Of a stretch of 64,000 nucleotides of DNA, positions 9,958 to 18,613 are shown piece by piece. The position numbers and the translations under genes are program-made. The notes beneath the pieces are model-generated. The model was given only the letters and a program-made list of their open reading frames with translations. It did no database searches and was not told where the DNA came from. Source of the stretch: Bradyrhizobium sp. ORS 278 (GTDB taxonomy: Bacteria > Pseudomonadota > Alphaproteobacteria > Rhizobiales > Xanthobacteraceae); NCBI RefSeq assembly GCF_000026145.1, contig NC_009445.1, positions 2,728,001-2,792,000 on the forward strand, read 5' to 3'. The first letter of the stretch is position 1. Every line of letters starts with the position of its first letter.

Positions 9958-11664
9958 ATGTCGCTTCTCTCCCGCTTCCGCGTGCTCACCAAGATACTCG
10001 CCATCGTACTGCTCATGGCTGCTGTCGCAGGCACGATCAGCTGGTTCGCGATCAGCGCGCTCGAAACAGTGGCCGAAGGCGCCGTGCTCATGAAGGCCGC
10101 CGCGAATCGTGCGCTGCTTGCCGCCCGCGCCAATCAGAACGTGATCGCCTTGAACCGGGCCGAATTCCGCGCCGCGCTCGACCCGCGCAACGACAATCGC
10201 GAAGCCGCGCTGAAGGTGATCGAGGAGCAGCGCCAGCAGTTCGCCGAGCGTCTGGAGGAGGTTGCCAAGACCAAGGACGACCAGGCGCGTGCGATGATTC
10301 CGGACGTTCGCGTGCTCTACGACGACTACATCAAGGGCATGGAGGAGACGATGCGCGTCGTCGCCGCCGCCAAGGACATGCAGCTCAACGAGCAGACCGA
10401 CAAGATGCGGGATGCCGCCTTGAAGAGCCGCGCCAATTCCGAGAAGCTGCAGGGCAAGATCAGAGAGGTGGCCGACCGTCTCAACGCGCGTGTCGAGAAC
10501 CTCGCCAAGCAGGCCGACGAGCAGTATCAGCAGACCTCGCGGATGCTGATCGCGGTGGCCGCCGTCGGCATTGTGCTCGGACTGTCGCTTGGCTTCGTCA
10601 TCGGCCAGTACGGCATCGCCAAGCCGATGCGAGCGCTGGTGGCGGTGCTGCAGCGCATGGCGAAGGGTGAGGAGGTCGCGATCTCCGGCGAAGGCCGCGG
10701 CGACGAGATCGGCGACACCGCGCAGGCGGTCAACGAGATCAAGCTGATGCTGGCCGAGAAGGCGCGTCAGGAGGCCGAGGCCAAGATCGCGATGGACAAG
10801 CTGCTCGCCGAGAAGCGCCGCGCCGAGATGCACAAGATGGCCGACGGTTTCGAATCCGCCGTCGGCGAGATCGTTCATACCGTGTCGTCGGCGTCCACCG
10901 AGCTCGAGGCGTCGGCAACGACTCTGACCTCCACCGCGACCCGCTCGCAGTCGCTGGCGACCACCGTCGCCGCCGCTTCCGAGGAGGCCTCCACCAACGT
11001 ACAGTCCGTCGCCTCCGCGACCGAGGAGATGTCCTCATCCGTGTCCGAGATCAGCCGGCAGGTGCAGGAGTCTGCGCGCATGGCGAGCGAGGCGGTCGAT
11101 CAGGCGCGCCGCACCAACGAGCGCGTCGGCGAGCTGTCGAAGGCCGCGACCCGCATCGGCGACGTCGTCGAGCTGATCAACACCATCGCCGGACAGACCA
11201 ACCTGCTGGCGCTGAACGCCACGATCGAAGCGGCGCGCGCCGGCGAGGCCGGCCGCGGCTTCGCGGTGGTCGCCTCCGAGGTCAAGGCGCTCGCTGAGCA
11301 GACGGCCAAGGCCACTGGCGAGATCGGCCAGCAGATTGGCAGCATCCAGACGGCGACGCAGGAATCCGTCGGCGCTATCCGCGAGATCTCCGGCACCATC
11401 GAGAAGCTGTCGGAAATCTCCTCCGCCATCGCCGCCGCGGTCGAGGAGCAGGGTGCAGCAACTCAGGAGATCTCGCGCAACATCCAGCAGGCGGCGATCG
11501 GCACCCAGCAGGTATCGTCCAACATCGCCGAGGTCCAGCGCGGCGCCAGCGAAACCGGCTCCGCCTCCTCGCAGGTGCTCTCCGCGGCCCAGATGCTGTC
11601 CGGCGACAGCAATCGCCTCAAGCTCGAGGTCGGTCGCTTCCTGGAAACGGTGCGCGCGGCCTGA
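9958..11664 (+). CDS. Methyl-accepting chemotaxis protein, helical-bundle sensor
   Basis: Chemoreceptor of 568 residues starting at the ATG before [11 protein letters not shown]; an upstream TTG at 9901 would add 19 residues without support. Membrane segments lie at about residues 11-32 and 196-217. The 160-residue periplasmic region is strongly helical and charged with no Cache or CHASE signature, most like a 4HB-type bundle. HAMP ([16 protein letters not shown]), the conserved signalling domain and the tail RFLETVRAA follow. A terminator lies 30 bp downstream. Ligand unknown. Confidence 0.93.
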   Translation: MSLLSRFRVLTKILAIVLLMAAVAGTISWFAISALETVAEGAVLMKAAANRALLAARANQNVIALNRAEFRAALDPRNDNREAALKVIEEQRQQFAERLEEVAKTKDDQARAMIPDVRVLYDDYIKGMEETMRVVAAAKDMQLNEQTDKMRDAALKSRANSEKLQGKIREVADRLNARVENLAKQADEQYQQTSRMLIAVAAVGIVLGLSLGFVIGQYGIAKPMRALVAVLQRMAKGEEVAISGEGRGDEIGDTAQAVNEIKLMLAEKARQEAEAKIAMDKLLAEKRRAEMHKMADGFESAVGEIVHTVSSASTELEASATTLTSTATRSQSLATTVAAASEEASTNVQSVASATEEMSSSVSEISRQVQESARMASEAVDQARRTNERVGELSKAATRIGDVVELINTIAGQTNLLALNATIEAARAGEAGRGFAVVASEVKALAEQTAKATGEIGQQIGSIQTATQESVGAIREISGTIEKLSEISSAIAAAVEEQGAATQEISRNIQQAAIGTQQVSSNIAEVQRGASETGSASSQVLSAAQMLSGDSNRLKLEVGRFLETVRAA

Positions 11665-11693
11665 TCTCCGATCCAAATCGCCAGGATTTTTCG

Positions 11694-11720
11694 GGGCGTG
11701 GCCGTCAGGCCGCCCTTTTT
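11694..11720 (+). terminator. Rho-independent terminator (bulged stem)
   Basis: GGGC-(GT)-GGCC pairs with GGCC-GCCC around a GTCA loop and is followed directly by TTTTT. The two-base bulge weakens the stem, but position and T tract fit a terminator for the preceding receptor. Confidence 0.7.
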
Positions 11721-11772
11721 CGGCGTTCCGGAGCAGGCGAACCGCGACCCAGGGAACCTACGACCTCAAGAC

Positions 11773-11787
11773 TTAACCTAAGTTTGA
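11773..11787. promoter_or_regulatory. TTAAC-N4-GTT motif upstream of CHASE3 chemoreceptor
   Basis: ACTTAACCTAAGTTTGAA, 100 bp before the start codon, carries the TTAAC-N4-GTT core found before other receptors of the array. A further GTTAAC-like site occurs at 11819. Role inferred. Confidence 0.4.
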
Positions 11788-11872
11788 ATCTGTCGGCATC
11801 AATTGTTCGCAGTGTCTGGTTAACGCGCCGCCTGCCTGCTGCAGGGGCTGACCACTCCTCAGAGGACTCCGC

Positions 11873-13564
11873 ATGCTCTCGTTGCTGATGAACCTGAAGA
11901 CGTCGCGCAAGCTCAGCGCGGCCTTCCTCCTGACGATGGTGGTGTCGATCGCCGCCAGCCTTGTGACTTGGCAGAACCTTGGGACGCTCGCGCAGAATAA
12001 CCAGTGGACGGTTCATACCTACCAGGTGATGGAGCAGGCCAAAGCGCTGGTGTCCGCGATGGTGGACGCCGAGACCGGGGTGCGCGGCTTCCTGGTCGGC
12101 GGGACCGACAATTTCCTCGAGCCCTACCGGAATTCGGATGCGGCGTTCAAGAAGGCGCTCACCGAGGTGAAGCAGCTGACCTCCGACAATCCGGCGCAGC
12201 AGCGCCGCTTCGAGCAGATCGAAAAGGCCGCGGCCGGCTGGCGCCAGGATGTCGCGGAAAAGGAGATCGCGCTGATGCGCAATCCGCAAACCGTCGCCGA
12301 GGCCCGCAATCTCGAAGCCTCCGCCGCCGGCAAGAAATACATGGACGGACTTCGCGGCCTGGTGAAGGAGGTGATCGACGCCGAAGCGTCGTTGCTGCAG
12401 ACGCGCGCTGATGCTGCCGACGCCGCGCTGGCGTCGTCGCGTACCGCGATCGTGACTGGCGGCGTCACCATGGCCGTGATCGCGATGCTCGCCTGGCTGG
12501 TCCTCAACACCGCGATCACCCGGGGCATCACCAGCATGACCGCCGCGATGGGGCGGCTTGCCGCCAACGACCTGAGTGTCGCGATCCCCTATGCCGATCG
12601 TCTCGACGAGGTCGGCGAGATGGCAAAGGCCGTGCAGATCTTCAAGGACAACGCCATCCGCGTCCAGGCGCTCGAAGCCGAGCAGAAGGAAACGGAGCGC
12701 CGTCAGGCCGAGAGCCGCCGCCGCGACATGATGGACCTCGCCGGCCGCTTCGAGCAGACGGTGGGCGACATCGTCAATGCCGTCTCCAGCGCTTCGGGCC
12801 GGTTGGAAACCTCCGCCAACACGCTGCGTCGCTCGGCCGAGCGTGCGCAGCAGCTGACCACGACGGTGAGCTCGGCCTCGGAGCTCGCCTCGAGCAACGT
12901 GCAGTCGGTCGCGTCCGCGACGGAAGAGCTGTCATCATCGGTGACCGAGATCAGCCGGCAGGTGCAGGAGTCGGCGCGTATGGCTGGCGAGGCGGTCAAC
13001 CAGGCCCGCCGGACCAACGAGCAGGTCAGCGAGCTGTCCAAGGCGGCCGCGCGGATCGGCGACGTCGTCGAGCTCATCAACACGATCGCCGGCCAGACCA
13101 ATCTGCTGGCGCTGAACGCGACCATCGAGGCGGCGCGTGCCGGCGAGGCCGGGCGCGGCTTCGCGGTCGTCGCCACCGAGGTCAAGGCACTGGCCGAGCA
13201 GACCTCGAAGGCGACCGGTGAGATCGGCCAGCAGATCTCGGGCATCCAGAGCGCGACCCAGGAATCCGTCGGCGCGATCAAGGAAATTTCCGGTACCATC
13301 GAGCGGCTCTCGGAGATCGCCTCGACCATCGCCGCCGCCGTCGAGGAACAGGGCGCCGCGACGTCGGAGATTTCGCGCAACGTCCAGCATGCCTCGCAGG
13401 GCACCAAGGACGTGTCGACGAACATCGTCGAAGTGCAGCGCGGCGCCAATGAGACCGGCTCGGCCTCCTCGGAGGTGTTGACCGCGGCCCAGGCGCTGTC
13501 GTCCGACAGCAACCGCCTGAAGGCCGAGGTCAGCCGCTTCCTGGACACGGTGCGCGCCGCGTAG
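11873..13564 (+). CDS. Methyl-accepting chemotaxis protein, CHASE3 sensor
   Basis: Chemoreceptor of 563 residues. Membrane segments lie at about 14-33 and 191-212. The periplasmic domain carries the CHASE3 hallmark [13 protein letters not shown] (about residues 65-77) and repeated helical pairs. CHASE3 domains are sensor modules shared with histidine kinases and diguanylate cyclases; ligands are mostly unknown. A HAMP domain, a charged helix and the conserved signalling domain complete it; the tail is FLDTVRAA. Short ribosome site (CAGAGGACTCCGC) before the ATG. Monocistronic, with a strong terminator 35 bp downstream. Confidence 0.94.
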   Translation: MLSLLMNLKTSRKLSAAFLLTMVVSIAASLVTWQNLGTLAQNNQWTVHTYQVMEQAKALVSAMVDAETGVRGFLVGGTDNFLEPYRNSDAAFKKALTEVKQLTSDNPAQQRRFEQIEKAAAGWRQDVAEKEIALMRNPQTVAEARNLEASAAGKKYMDGLRGLVKEVIDAEASLLQTRADAADAALASSRTAIVTGGVTMAVIAMLAWLVLNTAITRGITSMTAAMGRLAANDLSVAIPYADRLDEVGEMAKAVQIFKDNAIRVQALEAEQKETERRQAESRRRDMMDLAGRFEQTVGDIVNAVSSASGRLETSANTLRRSAERAQQLTTTVSSASELASSNVQSVASATEELSSSVTEISRQVQESARMAGEAVNQARRTNEQVSELSKAAARIGDVVELINTIAGQTNLLALNATIEAARAGEAGRGFAVVATEVKALAEQTSKATGEIGQQISGIQSATQESVGAIKEISGTIERLSEIASTIAAAVEEQGAATSEISRNVQHASQGTKDVSTNIVEVQRGANETGSASSEVLTAAQALSSDSNRLKAEVSRFLDTVRAA

Positions 13565-13598
13565 CTGTCGGCGATCCCTCCTCCACTCATCAGCGACG

Positions 13599-13634
13599 AA
13601 CGGCGGCAATTGCATTGCCGCCGTTTCGTTTTGT
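13599..13634 (+). terminator. Rho-independent terminator after CHASE3 chemoreceptor
   Basis: A perfect 12-bp stem (AACGGCGGCAAT / ATTGCCGCCGTT) closes a TGC loop and is followed by TCGTTTTGTT. Confidence 0.88.
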
Positions 13635-13747
13635 TGAAGCCTGTCCGACTCCTGACCCGGTGCGGCGGCATCGCCACAACTCATTGTTCCACCTGAGAAT
13701 GAGAGGCGGAACCCGTACAATCTCCGTGGTTTTCCGGGCGCAGTTGT

Positions 13748-13761
13748 TTAACTCAAGTTAA
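13748..13761. promoter_or_regulatory. Inverted repeat TTAACT-CA-AGTTAA upstream of PAS chemoreceptor
   Basis: Perfect 6-bp inverted repeat with a 2-bp spacer, 117 bp before the start codon, and the clearest copy of the TTAAC...GTT motif seen before several receptors here. It could bind a dimeric regulator; CtrA-like half-sites are one reading. Confidence 0.45.
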
Positions 13762-13864
13762 GCGAACCCGGCGATCAATGATGGGCAAAGAGCTGAAAAA
13801 TTAATCATGCCAACGACGGCGTGACGTTTTCCCCCCGCATCCCCGGAAGATTGGAAGCTGCGCC

Positions 13865-15556
13865 ATGCGTAAGAACCTGCCCGTCACCACTGTCGAATAT
13901 CCGATCACGGATGACACGCTGATCGTGTCGAAGACCGATGCGAAGGGCAAGTTGACCTTCTTCAACGAGGACTTTGTCAAGGCCGCCGGCTTCACCGAAG
14001 CCGAGTTGATGGGGCAGCCGCACAACATCGTGCGTCATCCCGACATGCCGCCTGAAGCGTTCGATAATCTCTGGACGACGCTGAAGCACGGGCGCCCCTG
14101 GGTCGGCGCGGTCAAGAACCGGCGCAAGAACGGCGACTACTACTGGGTGCTCGCGACGGCGTCGCCGATCGTGCAGAACGGCCAGGTCACGGGCTACACC
14201 TCGGTGCGCACCAAGCTGCCGTCGGATCAGCGCGCGGAGGCCGAGCAGGTCTATGCCGCGATCCGCGAGAAGAAGCCGCACGGCTACAAGATCGAGGACG
14301 GCATCGTGCGCCGCCGCTCGCTGTTCGACCATCTTGCTGTCTTCACCGGCACCATCGCATCCAGGCTGCGAACACTGATCGGGCTGCAGACGCTGTTTCT
14401 GATCGTGCTCGGCGGCATGTCGTTGAGCGCGGGCGGGGCCGGAAGCATGGCCGCCGCCGGGATAGCGGCGGCGGGCATCGTGCTCTGCGGCTTGGTCGGA
14501 CTGAGAACGATGAACGTCATCGTCGGGCCGCTCACGCACGTCAACGAGACCATGGAGAGCATCACCCAGGGCAAGCTCGACACACGCATGCGCATCGAGC
14601 GCGACGACGAGATCGGCCGCGCCTTGCGCAACCTGCAGACTGTGCAGACCATGGTGCGCTTCAACGCCCGGGAGCTGAAGGAGCAGGAGCAGCGCGCCGA
14701 AGTGTCGCGCAAGCAGGAGATGTCGAAGCTCGCGGAAAGCTTCGAGGGCGCCATCGGCAACATCGTCGATACCGTCTCCTCGGCTTCGAGCGAGCTCGAG
14801 AGCTCGGCGAACTCTCTGTCAGGCACCGCCTTGCGCGGACAGGAACTGTCGACCACCGTGGCCGCGGCTTCGGAGGAAGCTTCGGCCAATGTTCAGGCCG
14901 TGGCTTCGGCGACCGAGGAGCTGACGTCGTCGGTCAAGGAGATCAGCCGCCAGGTGCAGGAGTCCGCGCGGATCGCCTCCGATGCCGTCGACCAGGCGCG
15001 CCGCACCAATGATCGCGTCGGCGAACTGTCGAAGGCCGCGACCCGCATCGGCGACGTCGTCGAACTGATCAATACGATCGCCGGCCAGACCAATCTGCTC
15101 GCGCTCAACGCCACCATCGAGGCCGCGCGTGCCGGCGAGGCCGGCCGCGGCTTTGCGGTCGTCGCCTCCGAGGTCAAGGCGCTGGCCGAGCAGACCGCGA
15201 AGGCCACCGGCGAGATCGGCCAGCAGATCTCCGGCATCCAGGCGGCCACGCAGGAATCCGTCGGCGCCATCCGGGAAATCTCGACCACGATCGAGCGGCT
15301 GTCCGAGATTGCCGCGACGGTTGCCGCCGCCGTCGAGGAGCAGGGCGCAGCCACGTCCGAGATCGCCCGCAACATCCAGCACGCCGCCGCCGGCACGCAG
15401 GAGGTCTCGTCCAACATCGTCGACGTGCAGCGCGGCGCCAGCGAGACCGGCGAAACGTCGGGCCAGGTGCTTACGGCGGCGCGTCAGCTCTCCGGCGACA
15501 GCCAGCGTCTCAAGCAGGAGGTCAGCCGCTTCCTGCAATCGGTGCGCGCGGCCTGA
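13865..15556 (+). CDS. PAS-containing chemoreceptor (Aer-like, energy taxis)
   Basis: Chemoreceptor of 563 residues with no periplasmic domain. An N-terminal cytoplasmic PAS domain (about residues 10-115) has the Aer-type signature ([31 protein letters not shown]). A hydrophobic hairpin (about 170-190 and 193-216), HAMP and the conserved signalling domain follow; the tail is FLQSVRAA. Aer-type receptors bind FAD in PAS and report redox or respiratory state, so energy or oxygen taxis is the likely role; FAD binding here is inferred from the family. It is the last receptor of the array. Confidence 0.93.
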   Translation: MRKNLPVTTVEYPITDDTLIVSKTDAKGKLTFFNEDFVKAAGFTEAELMGQPHNIVRHPDMPPEAFDNLWTTLKHGRPWVGAVKNRRKNGDYYWVLATASPIVQNGQVTGYTSVRTKLPSDQRAEAEQVYAAIREKKPHGYKIEDGIVRRRSLFDHLAVFTGTIASRLRTLIGLQTLFLIVLGGMSLSAGGAGSMAAAGIAAAGIVLCGLVGLRTMNVIVGPLTHVNETMESITQGKLDTRMRIERDDEIGRALRNLQTVQTMVRFNARELKEQEQRAEVSRKQEMSKLAESFEGAIGNIVDTVSSASSELESSANSLSGTALRGQELSTTVAAASEEASANVQAVASATEELTSSVKEISRQVQESARIASDAVDQARRTNDRVGELSKAATRIGDVVELINTIAGQTNLLALNATIEAARAGEAGRGFAVVASEVKALAEQTAKATGEIGQQISGIQAATQESVGAIREISTTIERLSEIAATVAAAVEEQGAATSEIARNIQHAAAGTQEVSSNIVDVQRGASETGETSGQVLTAARQLSGDSQRLKQEVSRFLQSVRAA

Positions 15557-15811
15557 TCGCGGCGAGGTGGACCCACCGGCGATCTCATCAGGTGCGATGA
15601 GTGAACGAAGCTGGCGCGGCATGCCGCGGCCGGGTACGCTAGTCCTGTCATGAGACGCCCTGTCGTCCGCGAACCGCCCGAACTGTGTGGTCCTTGCATC
15701 CATCGACAAGGAAGCGACTGACCCGGCCAGAAAGCCGCTCCGACGCCATAATCCCGCTAAGGTGCAAAGGTTCCTTGCATCTCATACTTGTGCAACCAGC
15801 GGTAAAGATTC
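15557..15811. other. Intergenic region after chemoreceptor array
   Basis: 255 bp without a gene. It contains a perfect 14-bp palindrome CGCGGCATGCCGCG (15615-15628) but no T-rich terminator. Confidence 0.4.
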
Positions 15812-16822
15812 GTGGTGGGCAATGTGACGGCGAGCGGACCCTCGCGCAGGAGCTTGGTGCTGTCGGCAGCCACCGCTGCCGCAGCCTTTGGCCTCGATGC
15901 CAGTCTGGCCGTCGTCGCCGCCAGGCCGCGCCGCCGCACCGAGGATCCCGAGCGCGGCTATCGCCGGATCACGATCGGCGAGGCCGAGGTGACCGCGTTG
16001 TATGACGGCATCTGGGAGAAGCCGCACGAAGCCGGCTTCTTCAGCAATGCCAGCATCGACGACGTCAAGCAGGCGCTGCGCGCGGCCGGGCTCAATCCCG
16101 CTTTTGTCCCGGTGCCGATCTCGACCTATGTGGTGCGGCTGAAGGGCAAGACCGTGCTCTGCGATGCCGGCGGCGGTGGCCAGGTGCAGGGCTTCAACTC
16201 CGACTCGATCTTCGTTTCCGGCCGCATGCTGGACAACCTGAAGGCCGCGGGGCTGCGTCCGCAGGACATCGACACCATCCTGATCTCGCATTTCCATCCC
16301 GATCACATCTTCGGGCTGTTGCGTAGCGACACCGATACGCCGGTGTTTCCCAATGCCGAGGTCATCGTCGCGGCGGCCGAGTACAAGTTCTGGACTGATC
16401 CCTCGCTCACCGGCCGCCTGCCGCTCTCGCGACAGGGGCTCGCCCGCCGCATCCAGAGCGTGATCCCGAGCTGGAAGAACGTGCTCCCGATGGAGGGCGA
16501 AGACGAGGTTGTGCCCGGCATCCGTTTCGTCAGCGTTCCCGGCCACACGCCCGGGCATACCGCCTTCCATCTCAGCTCCGGCCAGGAGCAGCTGATGATT
16601 TCCGGCGACACCGCCTATGTGCCGGCGTTTTGCCTGCGCCATCCCGAATGGCACGGCGCCTATGATCAGGACGGACCGGCTGCCGAGGTCAGCCGGCGCA
16701 AATTGCTCGATCGGATTGTCGCAGACCAGATGCTGATCTGCGGTTCGCATTTTCCATGGCCCGGATTTGGCCGGCTCGTTCGCGATGGCGCGCATTATGC
16801 GCTCGACATGCTCCCCGCATGA
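15812..16822 (+). CDS. MBL-fold metallo-hydrolase with Tat-like signal
   Basis: Metallo-beta-lactamase superfamily hydrolase of 336 residues. The zinc-binding motif is HFHPDH (after ILIS), with further ligands expected at GHTPGH, the Asp of SGDTAY and the late GSHFPWPG histidine. The N-terminus has SRRSLVLSAATAAAAFGLDASLA (described by positions 11-33), a twin-arginine-type leader suggesting export as a folded metalloenzyme. The layout is closest to the lactonase/quorum-quenching-like and generic MBL hydrolases annotated as periplasmic; substrate unknown. A GTG start was chosen, but several GTG codons lie close together, so the exact start is uncertain. Confidence 0.87.
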   Translation: MVGNVTASGPSRRSLVLSAATAAAAFGLDASLAVVAARPRRRTEDPERGYRRITIGEAEVTALYDGIWEKPHEAGFFSNASIDDVKQALRAAGLNPAFVPVPISTYVVRLKGKTVLCDAGGGGQVQGFNSDSIFVSGRMLDNLKAAGLRPQDIDTILISHFHPDHIFGLLRSDTDTPVFPNAEVIVAAAEYKFWTDPSLTGRLPLSRQGLARRIQSVIPSWKNVLPMEGEDEVVPGIRFVSVPGHTPGHTAFHLSSGQEQLMISGDTAYVPAFCLRHPEWHGAYDQDGPAAEVSRRKLLDRIVADQMLICGSHFPWPGFGRLVRDGAHYALDMLPA

Positions 16823-16861
16823 TCTCGAACGGCGCTGCAGAGAAGGGCTTGGGGCCGTATT

Positions 16862-17968
16862 ATGAAGACGCATTACGAGGTGCTCGGAGTTTCGCCGCGC
16901 GCTGATCTCGAGACGATCAAGCGGGCGTTCCGCCACGCCGCGAAGGCGCATCATCCCGACCTCCGGGGCGGCGGCGATGCGGCGGCGGAGCATCAGCTCA
17001 AGATGATCATCCTCGCCTACAAGGTGCTGCGCGATCCCGATCTGCGCGCCGAGTACGATGCTGGCCTCGCCTTCGAGCGCACGCGCGTCCGCCGCGAGCG
17101 TTGGGACGCGATTCTGCAATTCACGACCATCACGGCCGTGCTGAGTGCCATCCTGATCGGGCTCGAGATCCTGCTGCTGCCCTCGTTCGGCGATTGGGCG
17201 AGCAGGCCGCCGGAGCCAACGCGCTCGGTCGCGCAGCAAGCAGCAGCCCCGCAACGATCCGAGCCGCAGCGATCGGAGATACCGCGCGACCCGGCACTAG
17301 CGGTTCGGGAGACGGCGATCACGCCGCCACAGACCTCTCCGCCGCCGGCTGCGCCGGCACAAGTGCCGACCCCTGAGCCGACCGCCGGAGAGGTGGTCGC
17401 GGAAGCGCCGACGTCGGCAGCCGGCTTCGTCAAGCGAGGACTGGAGCGCAGCCAGAAGGGTGATGTCGACGGCGCGATCACCGATTTTGACGAGGCGGTC
17501 CGGCTCGCGCCGCGCAATGCCGACCTGTACCGCTATCGCGCCCGCGACCTCGGCCGAAGGGAGCGGTGGGACCGCGCCGTCGCCGACTATGAGCGGGCGA
17601 TCCGGCTCGATCCGAACAATCCGACGCTGTATCACGAGCGCGGCCTCGCGCTTCAGCAGCAGGGCGATTTCGACGAAGCGCTGGTCGATCTCGATCGCGC
17701 GGTGCGCATGGGCTTCAACGATCCCGAGCTCTACAGCGATCGCGGCGCCGTCTGGCTGGCGAAAGGGCGTTACGACCGTGCGCTCGCTGACTTCAATCAG
17801 GCGCTCAAGCTGAACCCCGATCTTGCGGTCGCGGCCGCCCGCCGCGACGAGGCGCTTGCGCGCAAGCGCGAGCAGCAGATCGCCGACGACAATCGCGTAC
17901 GCTCCGAGGCCTCCGAAACGACCGGCGCGCTTCCAGCGCCCGGCGCTGCCAAGCGCGACGGGCGCTGA
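16862..17968 (+). CDS. Membrane J-domain protein with TPR repeats
   Basis: A 368-residue protein with an N-terminal J domain (residues 1-65: HYEVLGVSPRA, the HHPD catalytic motif, DPDLRAEYDAG). A single membrane segment follows (about 88-106, TAVLSAILIGLEILLLPSF), then a Pro/Gln/Ala-rich linker (about 115-180) and about four TPR units (about 183-335; for example GDVDGAITDFDEAVRLAP and GRYDRALADFNQALKLNP). The J domain should stimulate a DnaK-type chaperone on the cytoplasmic face; with the J domain N-terminal and one membrane pass the TPRs are predicted periplasmic, though the topology is not certain. It lacks the Gly/Phe and zinc regions of DnaJ itself, so it is a type III co-chaperone. Confidence 0.87.
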   Translation: MKTHYEVLGVSPRADLETIKRAFRHAAKAHHPDLRGGGDAAAEHQLKMIILAYKVLRDPDLRAEYDAGLAFERTRVRRERWDAILQFTTITAVLSAILIGLEILLLPSFGDWASRPPEPTRSVAQQAAAPQRSEPQRSEIPRDPALAVRETAITPPQTSPPPAAPAQVPTPEPTAGEVVAEAPTSAAGFVKRGLERSQKGDVDGAITDFDEAVRLAPRNADLYRYRARDLGRRERWDRAVADYERAIRLDPNNPTLYHERGLALQQQGDFDEALVDLDRAVRMGFNDPELYSDRGAVWLAKGRYDRALADFNQALKLNPDLAVAAARRDEALARKREQQIADDNRVRSEASETTGALPAPGAAKRDGR

Positions 17969-18089
17969 GCTCAAGCAAACGCGTGAGGCGCGCCCTGACA
18001 TCCAGGCGACGCTTGGCAACGTTATGGACAGGTCGCGCTGCGCTGCCGACCAGATGACCATCGCAGGCTGCGATCGCAGGGAGTACGCG

Positions 18090-18428
18090 ATGAGCGTCTA
18101 CGTGTCTGTCACCGGCTTCCGTCCGCATCGCGGACCGTTGCGCCTCGCACGGTTCTGGTGGCGTACGATGCTGGCTGCCCGCCAGGCGCGCGCGGCGCCC
18201 GGCAATCTGCGTGTCGTCATGGGTTCCGTCGACGGCGTGTACCACACGCTGACGGTCTGGACCGACGAGGCCAGCATGCGCGCCTATGTCAGAAGCGGCG
18301 CCCACCGCCGCGCCATGATCGGCTTCCGCGACCTCGGCGGCGGCAGCACACTCGGCTTCGAGTCCGATGCAGACCCCGGCTGGGATGCCGCCTACGCGCG
18401 CTGGCAGCGCGAGGCGAAGGAGGCGTAG
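18090..18428 (+). CDS. Small ABM/DUF3291-like protein
   Basis: A 112-residue protein starting at the ATG after GCAGGGAGTACGCG, a good ribosome site. An earlier ATG (18024) is in frame but less likely. It has the alpha/beta dimeric-barrel look of antibiotic-biosynthesis-monooxygenase or DUF3291 domains: a beta strand with VYVSVTGF, then LRVVMGSVDGVYHTLTVWTDEASMRAYV and a late helix with HRRAM. Many such proteins bind haem or quinoid substrates, but no catalytic residue can be assigned. Family placement is tentative. Confidence 0.7.
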   Translation: MSVYVSVTGFRPHRGPLRLARFWWRTMLAARQARAAPGNLRVVMGSVDGVYHTLTVWTDEASMRAYVRSGAHRRAMIGFRDLGGGSTLGFESDADPGWDAAYARWQREAKEA

Positions 18429-18452
18429 TGACCCTTGACGCGCCAACATCCC

Positions 18453-18594
18453 CACCGTCATTCCGGGGCAATCGTCATGTGCGCCGAAGGTGCATGGCGA
18501 TTGAACCCGGAATCCCGATCTTGTTGAAAACGGGCGCCAGACAATATCGAGATTCCGGGTTCAAGGCCTGCGGCCTTGCCCCGGAATGACGGTG
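18453..18594. repeat. Palindromic intergenic repeat (GTCATTCCGGGG type)
   Basis: Perfect 18-bp outer arms CACCGTCATTCCGGGGCA (18453-18470) and their complement (18577-18594), with a second inner inverted repeat (AACCCGGAATC / GATTCCGGGTT). It lies between two converging genes. The arm sequence is shared with repeats elsewhere in the window. Confidence 0.85.
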
Positions 18595-18613
18595 CCTTGT
18601 TGACAGCTCCGTC

